Counted from the first letter of the stretch, positions 6,982-16,675 are shown. The stretch: DNA of 64,000 nt from UBA1424 sp041654095 (GCA_041654095.1 JBAZED010000003.1:1-64000); one strand, 5' to 3'. Program-made: numbers and translations. The notes: generated by a model from the letters alone, not told the origin.

Positions 6982-7902
6982 TCAGCGCTTGGCTTTGATG
7001 TAGCGAATGGCGCTAGCCGCCGCGATGCAGCCGTCGCCGGCCGCGGTCACGAGCTGCCGCAATTTTTTATCGGTCGTGTCGCCGGCCGCCAGCAAACCAG
7101 GAACATTTGTTTCCATGTCTTTATTGACGACGAGATAACCATTTTTCGTCTCGACTTTTAAATTGGCGAGAAACTCAGTCAAGGTCTTCTGCCCAATATA
7201 GGGAAAGACGGCATTGACTTTAATTTCTTTCTCGTCGTTCGACGCCGCGCTTTTGACGATGATCGCTTCGACGTGTTCAGACCCGATGATCTTGGTGACA
7301 TCGCTTTCAGCAATGAGTGCAATATTCGAACGGGAAAAAACATTCGCCAGTTTGTCGGATTCAATTCTCACCTGTGGGACACGGCTGATTAAATAGACGG
7401 TTTTGGCGATGCCCGAAAGATAGATTGCTTCATCGAGGGCCGTATCGAGATAGCCGACGACCGCCACCTCTTTATTGCGATATAAAGGCCCATCGCATGT
7501 CGCGCAGTACGAGACGCCGCGATTCAGCAACTCTTTCTCGCCGGGGATACCGAGTTGCTTCTCGATTGTGCCTGTGGCGATAATGACGACTTTGGCACGA
7601 ATCATCTGCTCCTCGGTCTGGACTAAAAAGAGATCGTCTTGCTTGGTGACATTGACGACGTTGCCATATTCGAGTTCGATGCCATTGCTATTGGCTTGTT
7701 CCATCAGCTTATATGCTAATTCAGGGCCGCTGATCGACTCGAAGCCCGGATAATTGTAGATATCGCCGAGCTTGGCGAGTTTGCCGCCGAAGACGTTGCG
7801 GTCGATGGCCATGACGCTCAGATTGCTGCGCTTGAGATAAAGCCCGGCCGTTAATCCGGCGATTCCACCGCCGACGATGGCGACGTCAATTTGTCTTTCC
7901 AT
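6982..7902 (-). CDS. Thioredoxin-reductase-like flavoprotein without NADPH motifs
   Basis: The 306-aa protein has the thioredoxin reductase architecture: FAD-binding GGGIAGLTAG (11-20), redox-active CATC (133-136), and a C-terminal AAGD FAD motif. In NADPH-dependent enzymes the second Rossmann motif is GGGDSA and is followed by HRRxxxR; here the corresponding segments are GYLDTA (150-155) and SRVPQVR. Such losses are reported for ferredoxin-dependent flavin thioredoxin reductases of clostridia and related enzymes. With ferredoxin-producing NifJ in the genome, a ferredoxin-linked reductase is plausible. The start is ATG 7902 with GAGGAG eight bases upstream, overlapping the ppaX end by 17 bp. 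No trx gene is in the window. Confidence 0.85.
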   Translation of the reverse strand: MERQIDVAIVGGGIAGLTAGLYLKRSNLSVMAIDRNVFGGKLAKLGDIYNYPGFESISGPELAYKLMEQANSNGIELEYGNVVNVTKQDDLFLVQTEEQMIRAKVVIIATGTIEKQLGIPGEKELLNRGVSYCATCDGPLYRNKEVAVVGYLDTALDEAIYLSGIAKTVYLISRVPQVRIESDKLANVFSRSNIALIAESDVTKIIGSEHVEAIIVKSAASNDEKEIKVNAVFPYIGQKTLTEFLANLKVETKNGYLVVNKDMETNVPGLLAAGDTTDKKLRQLVTAAGDGCIAAASAIRYIKAKR

Positions 7903-8536
7903 TGTTGATCTCCTCAAAAAAATCCATATATGAGTCAAGATAGAAATCTGGTTTCATATTAGCGGGTATTTCGCGCGGTGTCCAGGTTACCAAAGCGATG
8001 TCGACTCCGGCATTCCGCGCCGTGAGATAATCTGTGGCCGTATCGCCGACGTACAGCACTTCGCCCTTGTCGGCGATGCCAAAATATTCCATCGCCTTAA
8101 AGATGCCTTCGGGATTTGGCTTTGGCGTTTGGACATCATTGTTAGTGACCATTAAATCGAAAACGCCTTCGAGATTCGTGAGTTTTAAGGTGTACTCCGA
8201 TGGATAGCGATGCTTCGAAGTTACGATCCCCGTCTTGATGCCGCTTTCGCGCAAGGCGATGACCAAATCGCGGACATAAGGAAAAGCTTTGACGTGCTGA
8301 TCATAGTTGGGAATTGATAGGCGGCGAAATTCGCTAAATGCGAAGTCTGGTGTCAGATCGGGAAACTCCCGCGCCAAAGTATCGAAAATCGGCGGACCCG
8401 AGAAAGTCAACATGTAATCGATCGTCGGCATATAGTCAGGGCGATACTTGCGATAGAGTTCGATGAAAGTGGCAATGATCATTCCATCGGTGTCGGCAAT
8501 CGTGCCATCCATATCGAAGAGGACGAGTTTATACAT
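7886..8536 (-). CDS. HAD-family phosphatase, PpaX-like
   Basis: The 216-aa soluble hydrolase has HAD motif I FDMDGTIADTDG (8-19), motif II IVTSK, a motif III lysine in the TPKPNPEG segment, and motif IV VGDTATD. It has the helical cap of the phosphoglycolate phosphatase/PpaX subgroup. In Bacillus ppaX follows hprK and lgt and hydrolyses the pyrophosphate made by HPr kinase/phosphorylase. The same neighbours (uvrA, lgt, trxB) occur here, but hprK is not present, so the substrate is open: pyrophosphate, phosphoglycolate or another phosphoester. Its end overlaps the next gene, and the gap to lgt is 5 bp. Confidence 0.85.
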   Translation of the reverse strand: MYKLVLFDMDGTIADTDGMIIATFIELYRKYRPDYMPTIDYMLTFSGPPIFDTLAREFPDLTPDFAFSEFRRLSIPNYDQHVKAFPYVRDLVIALRESGIKTGIVTSKHRYPSEYTLKLTNLEGVFDLMVTNNDVQTPKPNPEGIFKAMEYFGIADKGEVLYVGDTATDYLTARNAGVDIALVTWTPREIPANMKPDFYLDSYMDFFEEINNGKTN

Positions 8537-8541
8537 ATCAA

Positions 8542-9831
8542 TTACACCGTCTCATAAGTTCGGGGCTCGAGACCTTTTTTCTTGCGGAGGTAATCGTAGA
8601 GGTGGAAGGCGACGATTCCCAGCACGCCGATACCGATCAGGACGAACGACGAAAACCAAGACTGGCCATATTCAAAATTGGTGTCGCGCAAAGGTTCCAT
8701 AATTGCTCTCGTCGCGCCATACCAAATTAAATACCCCATCGCTAAATCACCGAGCGACAGCCATTTTCGCAAACCTTTGCCCACGGCATAAGCGATGATG
8801 AAATAACCGGCCAAATTGGTGGCGGACTCGATTAAGAAGAGGGGGAGATATATATTGCCGGGATCGGCTGGTCCGCTCGTCGAGCTAAACGCTAAATTGT
8901 TGGTCAGAATTGAGGGGAGAAAGTTCCAAGCGGCAGCGCTGACTTGATCGCCGTGGACTTCGATATTAAAGAAATTTCCCCAGCGACCAATGGCTTGTGC
9001 AATCAAAATTGCCGGGACGATAATATCCATCGCCCATCGGATATTGACGTATTTGCGTCGCACGAGCATGAAGGTGACGCCGGCGACGATGCCCAGAATC
9101 GCTCCGCCCATGATTGCCAATCCGCCATCCCATACTTTCAAAACAGACAAAAAGCTATCGGCGTAGCGATCGAATTCCAAAACATAGCAATACCAGAGGC
9201 GGGCCCCGACGAGACCGGCCGGAAAGGCGACGTAAAATGTTGAGTCGATGATGCCGTGCCGCTTAAATTTCTTATAGAAGAAGTGGTCGCTCAGGAAGTA
9301 GACAATAACCGCGCCGCTGACGATTAAAATACCATAAAAAGCCACGGCAAATTGGGCTGTATCTCCCGGAAAAACAAGTCCTTCCGTGAACGAGATGCGG
9401 TTGGCGAGGGGATAGACGAGATGGCTGGCGATACCTTCGCTCGCCAAACCTAAGAAGAAGATGACGAGGGGAATTGAAGCATACATGACGATGCGAACAA
9501 TTTTGAGCAGCGAAACATCGAGATTTGGTTTGTAAAAATTTAGACCAAAGGCAGCATAGAGCGAGGCAAAACTCAGACCAAAGATAAAACTGCCGACCAA
9601 GGACATGACATATTCACCACCGCTTAACGGCCAGCCGCGGCTCAGAATCAGACCCAACATCGCCAATAGCGAGAACAGGGCTGCACCGCCAATCGAAGTA
9701 CCGAGTTTGATATAATCTTGACGAAGGATGACGTTTGCTTCATTTTTGACGACGATCTTGCGGAGCGCGGTGTGCAGATAAACAAAAGACGCCGCGACGA
9801 GAATCAAGCTTATATACAATAATGTTTCCAT
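8542..9831 (-). CDS. lgt: Prolipoprotein diacylglyceryl transferase with N-terminal extension
   Basis: The enzyme transfers diacylglyceryl from phosphatidylglycerol to the lipobox cysteine of prolipoproteins. The C-terminal ~270 residues (from about 157) are ordinary Lgt, with the signature GRWGNFFNIEVHG (282-294) and a conserved Arg in the GATRAIMEPLRDT segment. Two points are unusual: about 150 extra residues with roughly four predicted membrane segments precede the core (total 429 aa), and the motif that is AIHG in Bacillus Lgt and SFHG in E. coli (His103) reads AIMG (239-242). The window encodes several lipoproteins that need this enzyme. It sits between uvrA and the ppaX-like gene, as in Bacillus but without hprK. 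Confidence 0.93.
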   Translation of the reverse strand: METLLYISLILVAASFVYLHTALRKIVVKNEANVILRQDYIKLGTSIGGAALFSLLAMLGLILSRGWPLSGGEYVMSLVGSFIFGLSFASLYAAFGLNFYKPNLDVSLLKIVRIVMYASIPLVIFFLGLASEGIASHLVYPLANRISFTEGLVFPGDTAQFAVAFYGILIVSGAVIVYFLSDHFFYKKFKRHGIIDSTFYVAFPAGLVGARLWYCYVLEFDRYADSFLSVLKVWDGGLAIMGGAILGIVAGVTFMLVRRKYVNIRWAMDIIVPAILIAQAIGRWGNFFNIEVHGDQVSAAAWNFLPSILTNNLAFSSTSGPADPGNIYLPLFLIESATNLAGYFIIAYAVGKGLRKWLSLGDLAMGYLIWYGATRAIMEPLRDTNFEYGQSWFSSFVLIGIGVLGIVAFHLYDYLRKKKGLEPRTYETV

Positions 9832-9837
9832 GATAAT

Positions 9838-12717
9838 TTACCTGTTTGTAAGAATAGCATTGTCGGTACTATCCAACAACTTTCTTTTTTCCCCTTCAAA
9901 TAATTTTTGAAGATATAAGCCGGTGTATGATTCTTGACAGGCGGCCACATGCTCCGGCGTGCCGGTGACTAAAATCCGCCCTCCGGCGTCTCCCCCATCT
10001 TTTCCGATGTCGATGATATGATCGGCGACCTTGATGACGTCGAGATTGTGCTCGATGACCAAAACCGTATCTCCATTCTCGACTATTTTCTGCAAGACTT
10101 CGATTAAGCGTTTGACATCATCGGTATGCAAGCCGGTTGTCGGTTCGTCGAGGATATACAAGGTCTTTCCCGTCGGACGGCGTTGCAGTTCAAAGGCGAG
10201 TTTAATGCGCTGGGCTTCACCGCCGCTCAACGTCGTAGCTTGTTGTCCTAACTTAATATAGCCTAACCCGACATCAAATAAAGTCTGTAACTTGTGGCGG
10301 ATCTTCGGGCGATTTTCAAAGAATGACAAAGAGTCTTCCACCGTCATTTCCAGGACTTCATAAATATTCTTACCTTTATAGGTAACTTGGAGGGTCTCTT
10401 CATTATAGCGCTTGCCATTGCACTGATCGCAGCGGACATAGACATCCGGCAAGAAGTTCATCGGAATGCGAGTCACGCCGGCTCCCTGACAGTTTTCGCA
10501 GCGGCCGCCGATGACGTTAAACGAGAAACGACCTTTATCAAAGCCGCGGGCGCGTGCCTCAATTGTCTCTGCGAACAAAGAGCGAATATCATCAAAGACT
10601 TTCGTGTAGGTCGCCGGATTGCTGCGCGGCGTCCGACCGATCGGCTCCTGCGAGACGTTGACGACTTTATCGATGTTCTCGAGACCTAATATATCATCGT
10701 GCTCACCCGGAAAATTGTCGGCTCCCGTCAAGCGATGCTCAATCGCCCGATAGAGGGTTTGGGTGACGAGCGAAGACTTGCCGCTTCCGGAAACGCCGGT
10801 GACGGCGATGAATTTTCCTAAAGGAAACTCGACATTGATGTTCTTTAAATTATTGCAGCGCGCCCCTTTGACGGTCACGAATCGCCCATTGCCGCTTCTC
10901 CGCTTCGCCGGAATGTCAATTCTCTTGCGACCGGCGAGATAATCGCCGGTAATCGATTCTTTTGTCTTCATGATATCGGTCAAAGTGCCTTGGGCGACGA
11001 TGTAGCCGCCGTGAATTCCGGCGCCCGGGCCGATATCGACGATGTGGTCGGCCGAGCGGATCGTCTCTTCATCGTGCTCAACGACGATCAGCGAATTGCC
11101 TAAATCGCGCATCGATTTAAGCGTCGTCAGCAACTTGGCATTATCTTTTTGATGGAGGCCGATACTCGGCTCATCAAGGACGTATAATACTCCGGACAGG
11201 CGACTTCCGATCTGCGTCGCCAAGCGAATGCGCTGCGCTTCACCGCCGCTCAAGGTCATCGACATGCGCGACAAGGTCAGATAGTCGAGGCCGACATCGC
11301 TTAAAAACTGGGCCCGATTGCGAATCTCTTTGAGAATCAGCTGGGCGATTTCTTTTTCCGTCGAATTCAAGACGACATCAAGTTCACCGAGATAATTGAG
11401 CAGTTTTTTTATCGGAAGTTGCGTCACCTCATAAATATTGAGTTTGTTGATGCGAACGGCCAAGACTTGGCTATTCAAACGCGCTCCATGGCACTCCGTG
11501 CACTCGCTGTCGCGCATGTAAATCTCGTAATAATCGCGCATCATCGAACTATTGGTGTCGAGGTAGAGGCGGTCGATTTTCGTTTTAATACCCTCAATAA
11601 ATCCGGAGCGATGGTTTTTATTGCCGCTAATCGAAGTAATTACATATGTAAAAGGCTTATCGCTTCCGAAGAAGATGATCTGCTTTTGATAATCGCTCAA
11701 GGATTTAAAAGGAACATTGAGGTCGATGTTATATTGTTCGCACAAAAACTTGAATTCCTGCCAATCGATATTCTTGCTGTAGACGACGTTTTTATAGTAG
11801 CGGATGGCGCCTTGCATGATGGACAGGTTATCGTTCGGGACTAAGAGATCAAAAGCTGCTTCGCGATTAATACCTAATCCTTTGCATTTCGGGCAGTATC
11901 CGAGCGGAGCGTTAAAGGAGAAGAGGCGCGGCTCTAATTTGGGAATCGAAAAGCCGCAGTATTTACAGCTGTGATGTTGGCTGAGGAGTCTCTCCTCGGC
12001 ATCCGTCAGCAAAATGACATAACCATGCGACCAGTCCAAAGCGAGTTCGATGGCGTCAAAGACGCGCGTCCGAATATCGCTATTGACCACTAAGCGATCG
12101 ATGACGATATCGATATTGTGGCGCTTATTCTTTTCGAGCTCGGGCACCTCATCGATACGCAGCATCTGACTATCGACGCGCAAGCGTTCAAAACCTTGTT
12201 GCCGAATCTTGCTAAGGGTCTCCGCCTGCGTTCCTTTTTCGTTGCGGACAAGGGGCGATAGAATTTGCAGTCTCGTCCCTTCTCCCAAAGCCATGGCGAT
12301 ATCAACCATTTTCGATGGCGAAAAAGAGACGATTGGCTCGTTGTGGGTCGGACAATAAGGCACGCCGATGCGAGCGAAGAGCAGGCGTAGATAATCATAT
12401 ATTTCGGTGACGGTACCAACCGTTGAGCGCGGATTGTGAGAAGTTGTTTTTTGATCGATCGAGATGGCCGGCGATAATCCTTCGATCGAGTCGACGTCTG
12501 GTTTGTCGACGTTGCCGAGAAATTGGCGAGCGTAACTCGAAAGGCTTTCGACGTAGCGCCTCTGACCTTCGCTATATATCGTATCAAAGGCGAGGGTCGT
12601 CTTACCGCTTCCGGAAAGACCCGTAAAGACGACGAGCGCATTTTTCGGGATTTCTAAATCGATGTTCTTCAGGTTGTTTTCGCGAGCACCTTTGATATAG
12701 ATCGTGTTTCGTTCCAT
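9838..12717 (-). CDS. uvrA: Excinuclease ABC subunit A
   Basis: The ~959-aa ATPase is the damage-recognition subunit of UvrABC nucleotide excision repair. It has two ABC ATPase units: Walker A GLSGSGKTTL near the N-terminus and GVSGSGKSSL near residue 640, each with an LSGGEAQRI signature and DEP Walker B. The zinc-binding CKYCGFSIP and CENCQGAG modules and the G-R-C-rich hinge are present. Length is normal. The start is ATG 12717, because homologues begin MERNTIYIKGAREN and a GAGG site lies six bases upstream; a longer in-frame start exists four codons up. uvrB is not in the window. lgt follows after 6 bp. Confidence 0.98.
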   Translation of the reverse strand: MERNTIYIKGARENNLKNIDLEIPKNALVVFTGLSGSGKTTLAFDTIYSEGQRRYVESLSSYARQFLGNVDKPDVDSIEGLSPAISIDQKTTSHNPRSTVGTVTEIYDYLRLLFARIGVPYCPTHNEPIVSFSPSKMVDIAMALGEGTRLQILSPLVRNEKGTQAETLSKIRQQGFERLRVDSQMLRIDEVPELEKNKRHNIDIVIDRLVVNSDIRTRVFDAIELALDWSHGYVILLTDAEERLLSQHHSCKYCGFSIPKLEPRLFSFNAPLGYCPKCKGLGINREAAFDLLVPNDNLSIMQGAIRYYKNVVYSKNIDWQEFKFLCEQYNIDLNVPFKSLSDYQKQIIFFGSDKPFTYVITSISGNKNHRSGFIEGIKTKIDRLYLDTNSSMMRDYYEIYMRDSECTECHGARLNSQVLAVRINKLNIYEVTQLPIKKLLNYLGELDVVLNSTEKEIAQLILKEIRNRAQFLSDVGLDYLTLSRMSMTLSGGEAQRIRLATQIGSRLSGVLYVLDEPSIGLHQKDNAKLLTTLKSMRDLGNSLIVVEHDEETIRSADHIVDIGPGAGIHGGYIVAQGTLTDIMKTKESITGDYLAGRKRIDIPAKRRSGNGRFVTVKGARCNNLKNINVEFPLGKFIAVTGVSGSGKSSLVTQTLYRAIEHRLTGADNFPGEHDDILGLENIDKVVNVSQEPIGRTPRSNPATYTKVFDDIRSLFAETIEARARGFDKGRFSFNVIGGRCENCQGAGVTRIPMNFLPDVYVRCDQCNGKRYNEETLQVTYKGKNIYEVLEMTVEDSLSFFENRPKIRHKLQTLFDVGLGYIKLGQQATTLSGGEAQRIKLAFELQRRPTGKTLYILDEPTTGLHTDDVKRLIEVLQKIVENGDTVLVIEHNLDVIKVADHIIDIGKDGGDAGGRILVTGTPEHVAACQESYTGLYLQKLFEGEKRKLLDSTDNAILTNR

Positions 12718-12820
12718 GGGCGACCTCAAAATAATATTGTAACATCAACAGCTCATTCATTCTATGAAGACACTACATATCTCCATAAATATTTCCTAGA
12801 AAAACAAGGAACTATTATGA

Positions 12821-12848
12821 TGGAAAAAGAAGATGGATGGATTATAAT
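12821..12848 (+). promoter_or_regulatory. Promoter of tRNA-Pro
   Basis: On the plus strand TGGAAA (12821-12826) and TATAAT (12843-12848) are separated by 16 nt and lie about 18 nt before the tRNA. The -10 is perfect and the -35 is fair. This is the only supported plus-strand promoter in the window. Confidence 0.55.
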
Positions 12849-12866
12849 AATATTTGCTTTACATGG

Positions 12867-12943
<77 letters not shown>

Positions 12944-12966
12944 TTTTTTTATTTTGAAAAGATAAG

Positions 12967-13001
12967 AAAACCCGACGAATTGCATGATTCATCGGGTTTT
13001 T
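12967..13001. terminator. Bidirectional terminator between tRNA-Pro and nifJ
   Basis: AACCCGA (12969-12975) pairs with TCGGGTT (12992-12998), and the stem can extend through GAAT/ATTC. It is flanked by an A-run on the left and a T-run on the right, so it can work for the plus-strand tRNA and for the minus-strand nifJ gene, whose stop lies about 20 bp away. Confidence 0.85.
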
Positions 13002-13022
13002 GCGTCGTTTTAAGCGGAATTT

Positions 13023-16000
13023 TTACAATCCGAACTTCTTGACTTTTTCCCAGCGTTTTTTGGCGTCTTCGGCTGATTTGTTAAGCAGGGCTTCGGCGTT
13101 TTCGGGATTGATGTTGGGCAGTTGCGAGAAGCGGGTTTCGTTCATCACAAAGTCTCTGAACTTGCTGAAATCCGGTTCTTTGCAATCGAGTTGTAGAGCC
13201 GGCAGGCCTTGGGCTTCGCGGCGCGGATCGTATCTAAAGGTCGTGAAATAACCGCATTCCACCGCGGCCTTTTCGGTGCGGATCGAGTTGGTCATTCCAC
13301 CCTTGATGCCGTGGTTCACGCAAGGTGAGTAAGCGATGATGAGGGAAGGTCCTTCATAGCTTTCGGCTTCTTTGAGGGCCTGGATGGCTTTCATCGCGTT
13401 GGCGCCGAGAGCAATCTGGGCGACATAGACGTGGCCATAGGTCATGGCGAGGAGCGCTAAGTTCTTCTTGGCGACCGCTTTGCCGCTGGCCGTGAATTTG
13501 GCGATGGAGCCAACTTGCGAGGATTTAGAGGATTGACCGCCGGTATTTGAATACACTTCGGTATCGAGGACGAGGACGTTGACATCGTTGTTGTTGGCCA
13601 AGACGTGGTCGAGGCCGCCGTAACCGATATCGTAAGCCCAGCCGTCGCCACCGACGATCCAGATCGATTTATCGACGAGATCGCGCTCATGGGCGAGCAG
13701 GCGTTTAATGTCATCATCTTTGCTAGCTTTGACCAAGCGGAGAAGTTCGTGAACGATCTTGCGGGCTTCAGCTTTATTCTTGATGTTGGCCAGATAATTG
13801 CGGCCCACTTCCTTGAGCTCTTCTTCGACTTTGTCGCTAACGAGAGCATCACTGACGATTTTGGCGATTAAGCCAAGTTTATAATCGGTGGCTAAGCGCA
13901 TGCCAAAGCCGTATTCGGCGTTGTCTTCAAAGAGGGAGTTGGCCCACGCTATGCCTTCGCCATTATCATCTTTGACGAATGGAGTAAGAGGCGTCGAACC
14001 GCAGTAGATGGAGGTGCAGCCGGTCGCATTGGCGACGAGCATGTCGCGGCCAAAGAGTTGGGAGGCTAAGCGGTAATACGGCGTTTCGCCGCATCCGGCA
14101 CAAGCTCCAGACACTTCCATGTAAGGCATTAGGAAACCGACGCCTTTGACGGTCGTGAGCGGGAATTTATCGCTCTTGTATGAAGTGTGTTTGTATAGAT
14201 AGTCAGCGCCCTCTTCTTGGGCAAACTGGCCTTTAGCTTCCACCATCTCAAGGGCGATACGGCCCGTTTTGTTGGCGAGACACTCGGCTACGCAGACGCC
14301 ACAGCCGACGCAGTTCTTCGTCGAGACTTGAATGCGAAACTTCAATCCGGCCACCGCTGGTCCGCCGACGGCATCGCGCACATCGTTTTTGACGATATCC
14401 GGAGCTTTGCTTAATTCTTCCTCATTAATGAGGAACGGGCGAATCGTCGCATGGGGACAGACGAAGGAACAAGTATTGCATTGGATACAGTTTTCCTTAA
14501 TCCAGTGGGGAACCATATCGGCGATGCTGCGCTTCTCTTTGAAAGTGATGTTGTTATCCATCGTTCCGTCGAGGAGTTCGTGCTCGGTGAACTTGCTGAC
14601 CGGGATCGTATCGCCATCGAGAGAGCCGACGATATCCACGTAGTTATCAAAGTAGTCATCGCCGGTTTTGAGGCTGACGCGATGGTAAGGGAGTTCAATC
14701 CACTTCGGATTGACTCTGACTTCGCGGAGACCTTGCGTGCCGGCATCGATGGCTTGGTAGTTTTTGTTGACGACATCTTCGCCTTTTTTGCCATAAGCTT
14801 TCAAGACGAGTTTTTTCATCCATTTCACGGCCTCTTCATAAGGCATGATGGTTTGATTGAGATAGAAGAAACTGGCTTGCAGAATGGTGTTGTTATGCCT
14901 ACCCATCCCAATTTCGCGGGCGATTTTATTGGCATCGATGACGAAGAAGTGAGCGTTGCGCTTAGCGAGTTGGTGCTTGACGCGGTTGGGCATCATCTTG
15001 ACCAGATTCTCGTCATCCATATCGGTATTGAGCAAGAACGTCCCGCCTTTTTTCAAATTCTTGATCATATCGTATCTGACGATATAGGTATCGAGTGAAC
15101 AGCTGATGAAGTCGGCGTTGCCGATGAAATAAGTCGAGTGGATCGGCGACTTGCCGAAGCGGAGGTGGGAGCGGGTGACGCCGCCGGCTTTGCGCGAGTC
15201 ATATTGGAAATAAGCTTGAGCGTACTGACCGGTCGCATCGCCGATGATCTTGATCGATGATTTATTGGCGGAGACGGTACCATCGCTACCTAATCCGTAG
15301 AACAGGCATGATGTATAATCATTCGCGACATGGAAATCTTCGTCGACGGGAAGAGAGCGATTGGTGACATCATCGACGATGCCGATGGTGAAATCGTGGA
15401 ATGGATGGCCCTTAAGCATGTCGTAGACAGCTTTAATGTCGCGAGGTGGGACATCCTTGCTGGAGAGGCCGTAACGACCGCCAAAGACGGCGATATCGCG
15501 TCCTTCTTGGCGAAGGGCGGATACGACATCGAGATACAAGGGCTCACCGGGAGCTCCCATTTCCTTCGTGCGATCCAAGACGGCAATCCGCTTGACGCTG
15601 TGAGGAAGGACGCTGGCGAGATGTTTAGCTGCGAAGGGGCGATAGAGGTGGACTTTTACCAAACCGACTTTGGCACCACTCTTGCGGAGTTCATCGATGA
15701 CTTCAATTGTCGTTTCGGTCACCGAACCCATCGCGACGACGACATCTTCGGCGTTCTCATCGCCATAGTAGGTAAATGGCGCATAGTGGCGGCCTGTCAA
15801 CCGGCTGGCTTCGGCAAAATACTTTTCGGCGTAATCGAGAACCTTGGCGTAGTGAGCGTTTTGAGCTTCGCGGCCTTGGAAGTAGATGTCTTCGTTTTCA
15901 GCGCCGCCGCGTGTGACGGGGTGGGTGTGAGGATTTAAGGCGCGCGCCTTAAATTTTTCGACTTTATCGAGGGGTAAAAGCTTTTTCCATTCGGCATCAT

Positions 16001-16565
16001 CGATTAATTCGATGTTTTGAATTTCGTGCGAAGTTCTGAAACCATCAAAAAAGTGCAAAACCGGGGCTTCGGCATCGATGGCGATCAAATGGGCGAGAGG
16101 CGCGAGATCGGCGACTTCCTGAACGCTGTGAGAAGCCATGATGGTGATGCCGGTTTGACGAACGGCATAAATGTCTTGGTGATCGCCGAAGATCGATAGG
16201 GATCTGGTCGCGATGCTGCGCGCCGAAACGTGCAGGACGGCGGGGAGCAATTCGCCGCACCACTTATAAATATTAGGAATCATCAATAGCAAGCCTTGGC
16301 TAGCCGTATATGAGGAAGCGAAAGCTCCCCCTTGCAACGCGCCGTGAACGGCCGCGGCCGCTCCGCCTTCGGATTGCATTTCGACGACTTTGCAGACATT
16401 GCCGAAAAAATTGATCTTGCCTTGCGAGGCATAGACGTCGACTAACTCGGCCATGGTCGAGCTGGGAGTAATCGGATAAATACCCGCGACTTCGGTGAAA
16501 TTATAACTGGCGAGCGCGGCGGCTGTATTGCCATCGACCGATAGGAAATGTTTTTTTATTGCCAT
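13023..16565 (-). CDS. nifJ: Pyruvate:ferredoxin (flavodoxin) oxidoreductase
   Basis: The 1180-aa single-chain enzyme converts pyruvate and CoA to acetyl-CoA, CO2 and reduced ferredoxin. The domains are in the standard order: N-terminal pyruvate domain (YPITPSSTMAE near residue 30), transketolase-like domain, CoA-binding region, the EKR-like linker (SKSSQVGSIAK lies in the TPP domain), two [4Fe-4S] motifs (CIQCNTCSFVCP at about 690 and CVGCGVCVAEC at about 748), and the C-terminal TPP domain (GGDGWAYDIGYGGLDH at about 970; SNTGGQSS). It is full length. It is transcribed alone from a good promoter, downstream of a terminator and next to a Rex-type DNA-binding protein that may regulate it. Confidence 0.98.
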   Translation of the reverse strand: MAIKKHFLSVDGNTAAALASYNFTEVAGIYPITPSSTMAELVDVYASQGKINFFGNVCKVVEMQSEGGAAAAVHGALQGGAFASSYTASQGLLLMIPNIYKWCGELLPAVLHVSARSIATRSLSIFGDHQDIYAVRQTGITIMASHSVQEVADLAPLAHLIAIDAEAPVLHFFDGFRTSHEIQNIELIDDAEWKKLLPLDKVEKFKARALNPHTHPVTRGGAENEDIYFQGREAQNAHYAKVLDYAEKYFAEASRLTGRHYAPFTYYGDENAEDVVVAMGSVTETTIEVIDELRKSGAKVGLVKVHLYRPFAAKHLASVLPHSVKRIAVLDRTKEMGAPGEPLYLDVVSALRQEGRDIAVFGGRYGLSSKDVPPRDIKAVYDMLKGHPFHDFTIGIVDDVTNRSLPVDEDFHVANDYTSCLFYGLGSDGTVSANKSSIKIIGDATGQYAQAYFQYDSRKAGGVTRSHLRFGKSPIHSTYFIGNADFISCSLDTYIVRYDMIKNLKKGGTFLLNTDMDDENLVKMMPNRVKHQLAKRNAHFFVIDANKIAREIGMGRHNNTILQASFFYLNQTIMPYEEAVKWMKKLVLKAYGKKGEDVVNKNYQAIDAGTQGLREVRVNPKWIELPYHRVSLKTGDDYFDNYVDIVGSLDGDTIPVSKFTEHELLDGTMDNNITFKEKRSIADMVPHWIKENCIQCNTCSFVCPHATIRPFLINEEELSKAPDIVKNDVRDAVGGPAVAGLKFRIQVSTKNCVGCGVCVAECLANKTGRIALEMVEAKGQFAQEEGADYLYKHTSYKSDKFPLTTVKGVGFLMPYMEVSGACAGCGETPYYRLASQLFGRDMLVANATGCTSIYCGSTPLTPFVKDDNGEGIAWANSLFEDNAEYGFGMRLATDYKLGLIAKIVSDALVSDKVEEELKEVGRNYLANIKNKAEARKIVHELLRLVKASKDDDIKRLLAHERDLVDKSIWIVGGDGWAYDIGYGGLDHVLANNNDVNVLVLDTEVYSNTGGQSSKSSQVGSIAKFTASGKAVAKKNLALLAMTYGHVYVAQIALGANAMKAIQALKEAESYEGPSLIIAYSPCVNHGIKGGMTNSIRTEKAAVECGYFTTFRYDPRREAQGLPALQLDCKEPDFSKFRDFVMNETRFSQLPNINPENAEALLNKSAEDAKKRWEKVKKFGL

Positions 16566-16594
16566 GTAAATTCTCCTTCAAAAATACCTGCTAT

Positions 16595-16623
16595 ATTATA
16601 TGTGGAAATCCGCTTTTATTCAA
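16595..16623 (-). promoter_or_regulatory. nifJ promoter
   Basis: The minus strand shows -35 TTGAAT (16618-16623), a 17-nt spacer and -10 TATAAT (16595-16600). The spacer contains GCGGATTTCC, the same ten bases as in the gapA promoter spacer and offset by one position. Confidence 0.8.
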
Positions 16624-16636
16624 GGTTATATAGTAT

Positions 16637-16669
16637 ATAAAAAAGGAAGCCGCTGATGATAGGGCTTCC
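16637..16669 (-). terminator. Terminator after the Rex-like gene
   Basis: On the minus strand GGAAGCC (16663-16669) pairs with GGCTTCC (16645-16651) around an 11-nt loop and is followed by TTTTTT. It isolates nifJ from the upstream gene. Confidence 0.9.
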
Positions 16670-16675
16670 AATACT

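Noticed and set aside
6009..7902. Possibility that TGA codes for Trp, as in Mycoplasma
   Set aside because: rapZ, the Trx-reductase-like gene and preT end in TGA at the expected family length, and no CDS contains an in-frame TGA.
14451..15938. Long plus-strand open frames (for example 14451-15098 and 15330-15938) opposite nifJ
   Set aside because: They lie antisense to clear nifJ coding sequence, have no ribosome-binding sites or recognisable domains, and their composition mirrors the real gene.
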